This document shows positions 48,288-56,776 of a DNA stretch of 64,000 bases, piece by piece (position 1 is the first letter of the stretch; each line of letters opens with the position of its first letter). This DNA is from an uncultured Bacteroidales bacterium (GTDB lineage Bacteria > Bacteroidota > Bacteroidia > Bacteroidales > F082). Below the pieces are notes generated by a model. The model had not been told where the DNA came from, ran no database searches, and was given only the letters and a program-made list of their open reading frames with translations. The stretch lies in NCBI GenBank assembly GCA_905234645.1, contig CAJOIS010000001.1:62001-126000 (forward strand), read 5' to 3'. The position numbers and the translations under genes were made by a program.

Positions 48288-49334
48288 ATGAAAACAAATA
48301 AGAGAATATTTGCAACTGTATGTGGGCTGCTGTTTCTGTCTCTGATTCCGTTACAAGCGCAAACGACCGACGAATTGAGGCTGACCAATAATCAATTAAG
48401 TGCAAAAAACAAGTTGTTAGAGGATAAGAACCAGTCCCTGGAAAAACAATTAAAAAAATGTCAGAGAAAGGCATATGGTAGTAATTATAGTGAACTGCAA
48501 GCCGAAAATGATCGGTTGAAAGAAGAAGTCAAAAAGCTGGAGGCTGATTTGGCTGCGCTATCAAGTGTAAACAGTAGTGAGAATAAAACAGCTCTTGACA
48601 TCAAAGACCCTGCATTCAAGGCCCATTTGTTGCATTATTGCGACATGGATAATGATGGTGTAATTACTACTTGGGATGCCGAACATACGTATGTGATAGA
48701 TTGCAGTCATAAAAACAAAGGGTTATTTTTGAATAGTGGGTCTTAACCGATATATAGTCTTGAGGGCATCGAGGCATACAAAAACCTAAAGAAACTTATA
48801 TGTTCTGGCAACGAAATTCGTATAATTGACTTGAGCCATAATTCTTTACTCGAAACAGTTGAAGTGGATGGGTGTAGTTTAAAGGTGCTTAAAATTAATG
48901 AAAACACAGATTTGAAGCGATTGTCATGTAAAAATAATGCATTGCGTGAACTTGACATAAACAATAACCCTAATCTGACTTTTTTGGATGTCAGTGATAA
49001 TGAACTCAATGTTATTTCATTAAATAATAATCCGAATCTTACAGAGTTATATTGTGCTAACAATGGATTGGTATCAATAATGGCTTCGAACAATGTTGAA
49101 TTGGAAGTTATTGATTGTTCCAACAATATGTTGAATAGCCTAGATTTGTCGAATACCGCAGTTGATAGCGTCATGTGCCAGAACAACTCGCTGACTTTCC
49201 TTGATTTGCGAAACGAAAGAACTATCTCATACCTTGATTGTACGAAGAATAAGAAACTTGAGAAAGTGTTGATTAGCCAAGAACATTTTGTTGTGACGGA
49301 TAAGAACAAGAAAATACGTTATGAAAACGAATAG
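48288..49334 (+). pseudogene. Secreted coiled-coil / EF-hand-like / LRR protein split by one in-frame TAA at 48744-48746
   Basis: ORFs 48288-48746 and 48831-49334 share a frame; the joining translation ...LFLNSGS*PIYSLEGIEAYKNLKKLICSGNEIRIIDLSHNSLLETVEV keeps the LRR pattern. Confidence 0.75.
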
Positions 49335-49363
49335 TAGAGACGGTGCACGCACCGTCTCTACAA
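49332..49363. repeat. GTAGAGACG-family palindrome TAGTAGAGACGGTGCACGCACCGTCTCTACAAA
   Basis: Long inverted repeat at the end of the LRR gene. Confidence 0.75.
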
Positions 49364-49377
49364 ATTTTATTTGGTTT

Positions 49378-49409
49378 GGTTACTTTTTCAGGTTTGCCGT
49401 CATAAACAG
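49378..49409 (+). promoter_or_regulatory. Candidate ECF-type promoter: GGTTACTTTT - spacer - CATAAACAG
   Basis: Same bipartite motif and start-to-start spacing as 54557-54588. Confidence 0.5.
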
Positions 49410-49458
49410 ACAAAAAACAGACTAACCCATTAAAAGTTGCGTACGACACGAAATATCG

Positions 49459-49466
49459 TATTTTTG
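49459..49466 (+). promoter_or_regulatory. Putative -7 element TATTTTTG (possible -33 TTGC at 49437)
   Basis: TAnnTTTG match 30 bp before the caspase ATG at 49497. Confidence 0.45.
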
Positions 49467-49496
49467 CAACCCATAAGCCATGTTAAAACTGCTTTC

Positions 49497-50357
49497 ATGA
49501 AAACCATATCGTATATAGCGGCTATCTTTTTCTTGTTTTTGTCTTCGCATCTCCCTGCCCAGACCAAAAGAGCACTCGTCATTGGATTGGGCAAACAAGA
49601 AGACAAGAATTGGGCAAAAATCAATGGTGACAAGGATGTGCGTTATGTGAAAGACATGCTGACATGGGCGGGATACGACGAATTGGATACACTGGTCAAT
49701 GAGGAGGCCACAAAAAAGGGAATTGTCGCTGCGTTCCATGATCTGGCGGCAAAATGCGGAAAGGGCGATGTGGTCTATATCCACTTTTCAGGCCACGGGC
49801 AGCAGGTGACAGATGTTGACGGTGATGAGGAAGACGGTTGGGATGAATCTTGGATTCCATACGATGCATACGTGGAGTATGGTGACATGGACCAGGGAGA
49901 GAAGCACCTTGTCGACGATGAAATCAATGTGTTGCTATATGCCATCAGGGACAAGATCGGCGACGAGGGGGCTTTGTTGGTCGTCGTTGACGCATGCCAT
50001 AGTGGAGGCTCCGCATCATCGCGAAGCGCCGCTATCAAGGAGGGCAATGCGGTGAGGGGAATTGACAAGCGATTTGTGATCCCGACAACCGAAAAGACAA
50101 GGAGGACACCGGATTCAGAGCCATGGTTGACTTTGAGCGCCTGCGCCGATTACCAGTCGAATTTCGAATTGAAAAGCCCTCAAGTCGGCAAGCTGACCTA
50201 TGCCTTGTATTCCGTTTCAGGAAAAGGGGTGGTGACGATGGATTCGATTGTCGGCTTTATGAAAAGCCTGAGAAGCGATAGACGAAGCAGTAACGTCCAG
50301 ACCCCTGTGTTGACGGGTGATGCAACAAAATATGAGTTGTCAAAAATCTTACAATAA
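49497..50357 (+). CDS. Exported caspase-family (peptidase C14) protein
   Basis: Signal peptide MKTISYIAAIFFLFLSSHLPAQ; catalytic-type motifs YIHFSGHGQQ and VVDACHSGG. Confidence 0.92.
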   Translation: MKTISYIAAIFFLFLSSHLPAQTKRALVIGLGKQEDKNWAKINGDKDVRYVKDMLTWAGYDELDTLVNEEATKKGIVAAFHDLAAKCGKGDVVYIHFSGHGQQVTDVDGDEEDGWDESWIPYDAYVEYGDMDQGEKHLVDDEINVLLYAIRDKIGDEGALLVVVDACHSGGSASSRSAAIKEGNAVRGIDKRFVIPTTEKTRRTPDSEPWLTLSACADYQSNFELKSPQVGKLTYALYSVSGKGVVTMDSIVGFMKSLRSDRRSSNVQTPVLTGDATKYELSKILQ

Positions 50358-51007
50358 TGGCCAAAACATTTCAATTGTTCTCAAAAAAATACACGGATGT
50401 TGATTTCGTTGAAGGTGTGTATAAACATGACAGAAGGATAGAGCGATCCTTATTTGACCATTGCCAGGAATACTATGATGAAAAATACGGAAGTGTATTC
50501 TTTGCGGGTGACGAAAAAAAACACGATATCTTTCAAGAGTCGTTCATGGTGATGTGGAAGAATATCATGCAAGGAAAACTATATGTCGAAAACGGTGTGC
50601 TTTACGGTGGAGGCGAGCCATTCAAGGCAAAGCTTACTACTTATTTCATGAGTATTGCCATGAATAAATTCAAGGAGTGGCTTCGCGACAATCCACATGC
50701 AACCTATACCGACGAGGAACTTGCGATGGCAAAGCAACTCTATGAACAGTGGAATGCTGATACGGATGTTATGGACGAACGAGAAAAGAAGTTTGAGATT
50801 TTGGAGGAATGCATTGCCAATATGCCGAATCATTGCAGGCAAATCCTTACGATGTTCTATTATGAAATGAAATCGTTGGATAGGATTTTGGATGAACTCG
50901 CATCATATTTGAGCAAAGATGCCCTCAAGACAGCCAAATACAAATGTATGGAAAGATTGAAAACCACTGCGAATGAAGTCTATGACAGATATTTGGCCAA
51001 AGCATAA
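50357..51007 (+). CDS. ECF-like RNA polymerase sigma-70 family factor
   Basis: DIFQESFMVMWKNIMQGKL...LTTYFMSIAMNKFKEWLRDN region-2-like; C-terminal MPNHCRQILTMFYYEMKSLDRILDEL region-4-like; TAATG overlap with the caspase gene. Confidence 0.85.
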   Translation: MAKTFQLFSKKYTDVDFVEGVYKHDRRIERSLFDHCQEYYDEKYGSVFFAGDEKKHDIFQESFMVMWKNIMQGKLYVENGVLYGGGEPFKAKLTTYFMSIAMNKFKEWLRDNPHATYTDEELAMAKQLYEQWNADTDVMDEREKKFEILEECIANMPNHCRQILTMFYYEMKSLDRILDELASYLSKDALKTAKYKCMERLKTTANEVYDRYLAKA

Positions 51008-51034
51008 AAACAAACAATATAAAACTAAAAGATC

Positions 51035-51706
51035 ATGAAAATTGATTATCAAGACAGAATTGACGATTACCTGTTGGATAGGATGACGCCAGGGCAACGC
51101 TCGGCATTTGAGCGGGAACTTGATTCCAACAGCGAACTGAAAGAGCAGCTTGAGTTTACTCAAGACATGCAACATGCCCTGAAAAGCCGAAACGAGAAAC
51201 TGGAGGCCATGAAAGAGTGGGAGGGCCAAGGTGCTCATACCCACAAAAGCGTGGTTTATTGGGTTTCAAGCATCGCGGCCGTACTCGTTATCGGCCTGTT
51301 CCTGTTCCCTGGCATTAATAGAATGCAAAGGAGTCCTGATTTGTCAGAATGGGTGCGATTCCAAGAAGGTGTCCGGTCTGGCGGTACTTCCTACGCCACC
51401 ATTGACTCACTGCTTTTGCAAGAGAACTACGAGGACGCTCTTGTCCTGATAGAGAAGGAAATCTCGGAACTGAAAGCCGATTCATGCAGAATTGCCAACG
51501 ACACGACTATCAACGAAGAGGCATTGGAATACAACATGCTTCTTGTCGATGAAAGCAATGACGATCTGAAATGGATGGAAGCCATTGCACTGCTAGGCCT
51601 TGACAGGAAAGACGAAGCCTTGACAATACTGGACGAACTTCGAAATAAGGAAGGGATTTACCAAGAACAAGCTAAGTCGCTATATAAACTTGTTAAAAAG
51701 AAGTAA
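51035..51706 (+). CDS. Anti-sigma-factor-like protein with single TM and TPR-like exported part
   Basis: IDDYLLDRMTPGQRSAFERELDSNSELKEQLEF N-terminus; TM VVYWVSSIAAVLVIGLFLFPGI; follows the sigma gene. Confidence 0.7.
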   Translation: MKIDYQDRIDDYLLDRMTPGQRSAFERELDSNSELKEQLEFTQDMQHALKSRNEKLEAMKEWEGQGAHTHKSVVYWVSSIAAVLVIGLFLFPGINRMQRSPDLSEWVRFQEGVRSGGTSYATIDSLLLQENYEDALVLIEKEISELKADSCRIANDTTINEEALEYNMLLVDESNDDLKWMEAIALLGLDRKDEALTILDELRNKEGIYQEQAKSLYKLVKKK

Positions 51707-54484
51707 ATGAAAAAAACAATTGTCGTCGTTTTGTCCCTCGTTTTGATGGGCTTGCCATTGGTGGCGCAAGAAACCTCTGAAGATGTGGTTTCGCCTGAGA
51801 CTTTGTATATCGAGGGAACTCGTTCCCTTGAAAAATATGATGTAGGGCAAGCACTTCGGTGCTTTGAAAATGCACAAAAGGGTTTCCATGAAAAAGGAGA
51901 CAAGAAGTATGAACTCGATTCATGGTGCCATGTCGGCTGGATAAAAAGGTTTCTCGGTGATTTCCATGGGGCATGGGAAGCCTATCGTCAAGCCGAGCTG
52001 ATGGCGTTGTCCTTGCAAAGTAGCGATAAACTGGCGTCAATTTACAAGGAACAATACTTGTTAAGCAAAGATCTCAACAATAATGGGTTGAGGCAAGAAT
52101 TAATGCAAAAAATGGATTCATTGGCTGATTCTTTCCTTGACGACAAGACAAGGTTCCCTTATTATGACATGTTGGGAGACATGGCTAAGGAATACGGCGA
52201 CTTCATCATGGCTGAACGCTGGTATAAAAAAAACGATCCATACATCATGAGTTTGGACAAGGGCAAACCCAATGGCGATAGGCGTATGCATTATGGCAAT
52301 TTGTGCTCGCTTTATGAGCACATGGGCAGATGGGACGATGCTTTGTATTATGCTCAGCTTAACAAAAAGGAAATCCAAAAAGAGGAAGACGCAATCGATC
52401 CTTCCCAATACGTTTACTCTTACAACGAAGAGGCCCTAATATATCGTCGCATGGGAGATAGTGTCCGATGCTTTCAGGCCATTGACACGATGTTTTCCTT
52501 GCTGAACCTGGTTGATGAGCCAAGGAAATCCAGTAAGCTATATTTGACCAGAGCCGTTTGTAATAATGCATTCGGGAATTATGAAAACGCTTTGGATGAT
52601 TATAAGGCCGCTGACAGTTTGCTGGCGACTAAATATGGAGAGCTTGACGAGGACAGGGTAAGGCTGTTGCCACTCATGGGAGGCGTAGAGCATCGGCTAG
52701 GCCGTTATGAATCGTCGGAAAACTATTATCGGCAATATGCGGAAAGATTAAGGGAATTGCTTGGAGAAAGGCATAGTGATTATATTAATTCATTGGTCTA
52801 TCTCGCTAATGCGGAAGGAATTAATGGCAGTATCGATGCGGCTTGCGAGGATTACACCATAGCTTTCGCGAAATTGAGACAAAAGGTTCAGGATGATTTC
52901 CCTTATCTTACCACCTACGAAAGAGAAGGATATTGGAAATCCGTTTCCGAGGCAATATGGAACATGACGCCTTTTGCCATAGCTGCGCAAGAGTTGCAAA
53001 CACCTTTCACAGAGACCTGCTATAATGGACTGATCCTTTCAAAGTCATTTTTGCTCGAATCGGAACGCACGGTTTATGACCTGATAAAGAAAGAAGGGAC
53101 CGAAAACGACAAGCGTGATTTGGCTGCGATTGATGCTGCACGCTCCGAAATCCGTGAATTGGAGAGGAAAGAAGACAAGGATACGGATAGCATACTTTTG
53201 CTGACCAAAAAAATCGAGCGCTTGGAGTCGCAGCTGGCAAGCAGATGCCGCAGCTATGGTGACATGACCGCTTTTATGAAAACGGATTATCAAAAGGTAA
53301 AGGAAAAGCTGAAAGACGGTGACGTCCTCATTGATTTTACTGACTTCGTCTCACGATCACAGGGCAGGAAATATGTGGCATATTTGATCAGGAAAGAAGA
53401 TGATTATCCGCTTCTCATGAGCCTTTTTGCCGAAAGTAAGATTGACTCCATGCAGATAGCTTATCCGGATTTGTTTTACGAAAGCCCGTATGCCGAAGCA
53501 ATCTGGCACGTTTTATGGGAGCCATTTCAAGATTATGTAAAAGAGGGGTCGACGGTTTATTATGTGCCGTCACAAGTCTTGCTAAAGATAGCAATCGAGT
53601 CATTGCCCTATGGCGACGGGTCGCTTTTGGGCGACCATTATCGTTTCATCAGGCTTTCTTCGGCACGCGAATTAACAAGGATGAATGTCAAGTTGTCTAT
53701 GAAGGTGGATCCGGAAAGGACAGATGCCGTGCTTTATGGAGGCCTGGTTTACGATGTTGCCCCAAACACGATGCGGGAAGAAGCCCACAAGTATGATATT
53801 CAGGATTTGCTTGCTCAAAGAGGAAGCCGTGTACGAGGCGATTCCCTGTGTTATCTTCCATGGTCAAGGGTCGAGATAGATTCCATTGAGACCGTCCTCA
53901 AAGCGCATCATTTTAATGTGTTGACATATTTTGAAGAGAAAGGAACGGAAGAGTCGTTTTTGAGTTTGGATGGTATGGCCCCTCCCGTATTGCATTTGGC
54001 TACACATGGTTTCTTTTACACGCCGAATGAGGCAGCTGAAATTGACTATTTGAGAGGTTATAGCGATGCCATGTCCCTCTCTGGCCTTGTGATGGCTGGT
54101 GGAAATAGGGCGTGGACGGGAAAAGCACTCCCGGAAGGAGTGTTAGGGGGCATATTGACGGCCTCCGACATCGCGAGCCTCGATTTGAGCGACGTGGAGC
54201 TTGTCGTGCTTTCGGCCTGTCGCACGGGAGATGGTGAAGCCACTGCCGAAGGCTTGTATGGCTTGCAACGTGCTTTCAAGAAAGCAGGAGTAAAGACGAT
54301 GGTCATGTCGCTGTGGGATGTTGACGATATGGTCGGCACTGAGTTGATGACGGCTTTCTATAAGAACCTATTGGACGAATCCTATGCCATGGACAAAAGG
54401 AAAGCGTTTGATGCCGCGAAATCACTTATCCGTGACAAGTATCGTGAACCCTATTATTGGGCTGGCTTTGTGATGTTGGATTAG
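51707..54484 (+). CDS. Exported TPR-CHAT domain protein
   Basis: Signal peptide MKKTIVVVLSLVLMGLPLVAQ; TPR region; CHAT motifs VLHLATHGFF and LVVLSACRTGDGEATAEGLYGLQRAFKKAGVKTMVMSLWDVDD. Confidence 0.93.
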   Translation: MKKTIVVVLSLVLMGLPLVAQETSEDVVSPETLYIEGTRSLEKYDVGQALRCFENAQKGFHEKGDKKYELDSWCHVGWIKRFLGDFHGAWEAYRQAELMALSLQSSDKLASIYKEQYLLSKDLNNNGLRQELMQKMDSLADSFLDDKTRFPYYDMLGDMAKEYGDFIMAERWYKKNDPYIMSLDKGKPNGDRRMHYGNLCSLYEHMGRWDDALYYAQLNKKEIQKEEDAIDPSQYVYSYNEEALIYRRMGDSVRCFQAIDTMFSLLNLVDEPRKSSKLYLTRAVCNNAFGNYENALDDYKAADSLLATKYGELDEDRVRLLPLMGGVEHRLGRYESSENYYRQYAERLRELLGERHSDYINSLVYLANAEGINGSIDAACEDYTIAFAKLRQKVQDDFPYLTTYEREGYWKSVSEAIWNMTPFAIAAQELQTPFTETCYNGLILSKSFLLESERTVYDLIKKEGTENDKRDLAAIDAARSEIRELERKEDKDTDSILLLTKKIERLESQLASRCRSYGDMTAFMKTDYQKVKEKLKDGDVLIDFTDFVSRSQGRKYVAYLIRKEDDYPLLMSLFAESKIDSMQIAYPDLFYESPYAEAIWHVLWEPFQDYVKEGSTVYYVPSQVLLKIAIESLPYGDGSLLGDHYRFIRLSSARELTRMNVKLSMKVDPERTDAVLYGGLVYDVAPNTMREEAHKYDIQDLLAQRGSRVRGDSLCYLPWSRVEIDSIETVLKAHHFNVLTYFEEKGTEESFLSLDGMAPPVLHLATHGFFYTPNEAAEIDYLRGYSDAMSLSGLVMAGGNRAWTGKALPEGVLGGILTASDIASLDLSDVELVVLSACRTGDGEATAEGLYGLQRAFKKAGVKTMVMSLWDVDDMVGTELMTAFYKNLLDESYAMDKRKAFDAAKSLIRDKYREPYYWAGFVMLD

Positions 54485-54509
54485 GCGTTTGCACTACATC
54501 GTTTCCATC

Positions 54510-54548
54510 AAAATTGCGTGAGCGAAACCGCTCGCGCAATTTTTTTTG
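54510..54548 (+). terminator. Rho-independent terminator after the CHAT gene
   Basis: AAATTGCGTGAGCG-AAAC-CGCTCGCGCAATTTTTTTT. Confidence 0.85.
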
Positions 54549-54556
54549 TCCGGCTG

Positions 54557-54588
54557 GGTTACTTTTCGCCTTTTGGGAACATAAACAG
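54557..54588 (+). promoter_or_regulatory. Candidate ECF-type promoter: GGTTACTTTT - spacer - CATAAACAG (second copy)
   Basis: Same motif and spacing as 49378-49409, between the CHAT terminator and the lipoprotein gene. Confidence 0.5.
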
Positions 54589-54663
54589 TCAAATCAAACA
54601 AAACAACAACACTTAATAATCAATTTAGAAGTTGCGCACGACACGGATTTAGTGCATTGAACA

Positions 54664-55101
54664 ATGAAAAACCTCAAGAAAACCTTCAGAAACTTGACAA
54701 TGGCTGCAATGATGATGACAGCGACTTTCTCTCTCTCATCTTGTGATGTGCTGCTAGGTACAATGGCCGGTATGTATTCTTATCCTTACGGTACGATGTC
54801 ATATTCTGGAAATAACGACTACTTGTTGGATCCGGGCTATGCCGTTTGGCAAGTCCAAAATGGCATTTACTTGGGAGGTACGAGTGGCTCAAGCAGCACC
54901 TCAAGCAGTTCGACTACCACTTCTTCGACGACTACCAAAACCCACAAGTGTGGTGTTTGTGGAGGAACTGGAAGAATGACAGAAACCAAGGGTGTCCCTT
55001 CATTCGGCAATACCAAGTATTGCAAAGAATGTGGTAAGACTGTTCCTGACAACCACTACCATACAAAATGTGTAAGCTGCGACGGCAAGGGCTGGTGGTA
55101 A
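54664..55101 (+). CDS. Lipoprotein with DnaJ-type zinc-ribbon CxxCxGxG motifs
   Basis: Lipobox SLSSCD; CGVCGGTGRM, CKECGK, CVSCDGKGWW; Ser/Thr-rich linker. Confidence 0.8.
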   Translation: MKNLKKTFRNLTMAAMMMTATFSLSSCDVLLGTMAGMYSYPYGTMSYSGNNDYLLDPGYAVWQVQNGIYLGGTSGSSSTSSSSTTTSSTTTKTHKCGVCGGTGRMTETKGVPSFGNTKYCKECGKTVPDNHYHTKCVSCDGKGWW

Positions 55102-55148
55102 TGAGTTATTTCATTGACAATTAAAGTTTATCTAAGTTACATAAAGCC

Positions 55149-56324
55149 ATGAGTAAAAACAACAATTCAGAAAAGACCACCTCCCTCGGCAGAGGCATCA
55201 AGCAAGCCGCCCGCTGGGCAGCCAAGATGTTCGGCTACAAAGCCGAGAACAAGTACGCAAGGGGCGTGTGGTATGTGTTCGCCACAAGCGCTGCCGCGTT
55301 GACACTGTATGCAGCCGTCTCACTTACCATCCTCGTCATCCAGGAAGTGGATCGGTACAAGTACAATCGCCAGAGCAAACGCGAGGCAAACGACCCCACC
55401 TTCCTTCACAACTATCGCAACACCTACGTCAGCCCTTATGTCGTCCACCACGACGGCTCGCCCAACTACCTCTACAACATGAGGACGGGCCGTCGCACCC
55501 TGACGGGCATCAACTGGATCGCCAAGCCGAGCGATGGCGACAGCTTGGCTTGCTTCTGCGCGGGCTACGATCATGAACGCAAACGCGGTTATTTCAACGT
55601 GTTCACGGGCGAGCCAGTCATCCCGGCGCAATATGACAAGGCATGGATTTTTTCCGACGGCTTGGCCTGTGTCTACGAAAAGGGAATGCTCCACTTCATC
55701 GACCATGATGGGAGAAAAGTGATGGACAAGGAGTTCCCTTACGGCATCCGCAACGACGACTATTGCTTCCACAATGGGCTTTGCATCATGTATGACGAAA
55801 ACGGACGCTTCGGCCTCATCGACAAGCAGGGCGAATGGGTGGTGGAGCCACAATACTACGAGATTGAGTATGACACAAAAGGCTTCTGGCTGGTGCAGGA
55901 CTGCGATTGGAATTATGGCCTGCTCGATGCAAAGGGGCAGATGTTGCTGCCTGTCGAGTATGGCAACATCACCATCCACCATGACGACAGCTGCATTTTT
56001 ACGCGCCATCTGAACCATGTCAATCAGGTGCTCGACTTCGAATGCAATGTGCTGAACAGCTGCAATTACATGAGTGTCGAAATGCTGGAATACAACAATG
56101 GCGAATACGATGAGAATGGGGATCTGAAAACCTATCCGGCGAACTGCATGGAATACTTCACCACCGAATGGTATTGTGGCCTGATGGACAAACAAGGCAA
56201 CATCATTACGCCACCCATCTATTCCAGAATCGAGGCCATATCAGCCAACCGTTACCATTGCGACCGGGCTTATGGCTCGGTGATATTGGACGACAAAGGA
56301 CGGGAAGTAGGGGAGAAACTGTAA
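55149..56324 (+). CDS. Membrane-anchored WG-repeat protein
   Basis: N-terminal TM YVFATSAAALTLYAAVSLTILVIQ; FGLIDKQGEWVVEPQYYEIEYDTKGFWLVQ, YGLLDAKGQMLLPVEYGNI, CGLMDKQGNIITPPIYSRIEAI. Confidence 0.9.
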   Translation: MSKNNNSEKTTSLGRGIKQAARWAAKMFGYKAENKYARGVWYVFATSAAALTLYAAVSLTILVIQEVDRYKYNRQSKREANDPTFLHNYRNTYVSPYVVHHDGSPNYLYNMRTGRRTLTGINWIAKPSDGDSLACFCAGYDHERKRGYFNVFTGEPVIPAQYDKAWIFSDGLACVYEKGMLHFIDHDGRKVMDKEFPYGIRNDDYCFHNGLCIMYDENGRFGLIDKQGEWVVEPQYYEIEYDTKGFWLVQDCDWNYGLLDAKGQMLLPVEYGNITIHHDDSCIFTRHLNHVNQVLDFECNVLNSCNYMSVEMLEYNNGEYDENGDLKTYPANCMEYFTTEWYCGLMDKQGNIITPPIYSRIEAISANRYHCDRAYGSVILDDKGREVGEKL

Positions 56325-56340
56325 AGATTATGATATTATG

Positions 56341-56384
56341 AAGGTCTGCAAGGCTGTGGAGACGGTCTTGCAGACCTTTTTTTT
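56341..56384 (+). terminator. Rho-independent terminator
   Basis: AAGGTCTGCAAG...CTTGCAGACCTTTTTTTT. Confidence 0.85.
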
Positions 56385-56477
56385 ATTCAAATACTTATCT
56401 TTATGCGAGTGTGTCTGTTACCGAAGGGTTAGACTAGGCTTACCCAACCCTTACCCAAGGGATGCCCAAGGGTTCCA

Positions 56478-56603
56478 TCACTCCAAATAAGTGTACCCAT
56501 ACAACCCCGACCGATAGTTGGAAAGGAATTCCTTTCCTTCCTCAACGGAGATTTTGCCTTCCTTGACGCACTTGGTGACCCAAGTCTCCACGGTGCGGAC
56601 GAA
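56478..56603 (-). pseudogene. Duplicated 3' fragment of speA (about 40 codons)
   Basis: Reverse-strand translation ...TVETWVTKCVKEGKISVEEGKEFLSNYRSGLYGYTYLE* is nearly identical to the SpeA C-terminus encoded at 58215 onward. Confidence 0.9.
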
Positions 56604-56652
56604 GGTGGGATTGTCTTACCCTCACACTTGAAAAATTGACAAAATTCCCAAA

Positions 56653-56731
56653 GTGGCGAACGATTTTTGGCCAATTGGGTGAACGATTTTTAGCCAAATG
56701 GGTGAACGATTTTTGGCCAAATGGGTGAACG
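56653..56731. repeat. 23-bp direct repeats (GAACGATTTTTGGCCAAATGGGT) upstream of the ATPase gene
   Basis: GAACG at 56658, 56681, 56704 and 56727: exact 23-bp period. Confidence 0.93.
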
Positions 56732-56745
56732 TAAAAGAATTTTCG

Positions 56746-56753
56746 TATTTTTG
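56746..56753 (+). promoter_or_regulatory. Putative -7 element TATTTTTG
   Basis: TAnnTTTG match 23 bp before the ATG at 56777. Confidence 0.5.
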
Positions 56754-56776
56754 CGTCACAATTCAAACAAAAAAGT

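Noticed and set aside
34458-49334. Type VI or type VII secretion locus
   Set aside because: FHA/kinase/phosphatase genes occur with such systems, but no sheath, VgrG, TssJLM, ESX or FtsK-like genes are visible here.
49497-54484. Type III-E CRISPR-associated caspase (Craspase)
   Set aside because: CHAT and TPR are present, but there is no Cas7-11, no CRISPR array, and both proteases have signal peptides.
56653-56731. CRISPR-like repeats near the ATPase
   Set aside because: 23-bp units are head-to-tail with no unique spacers.
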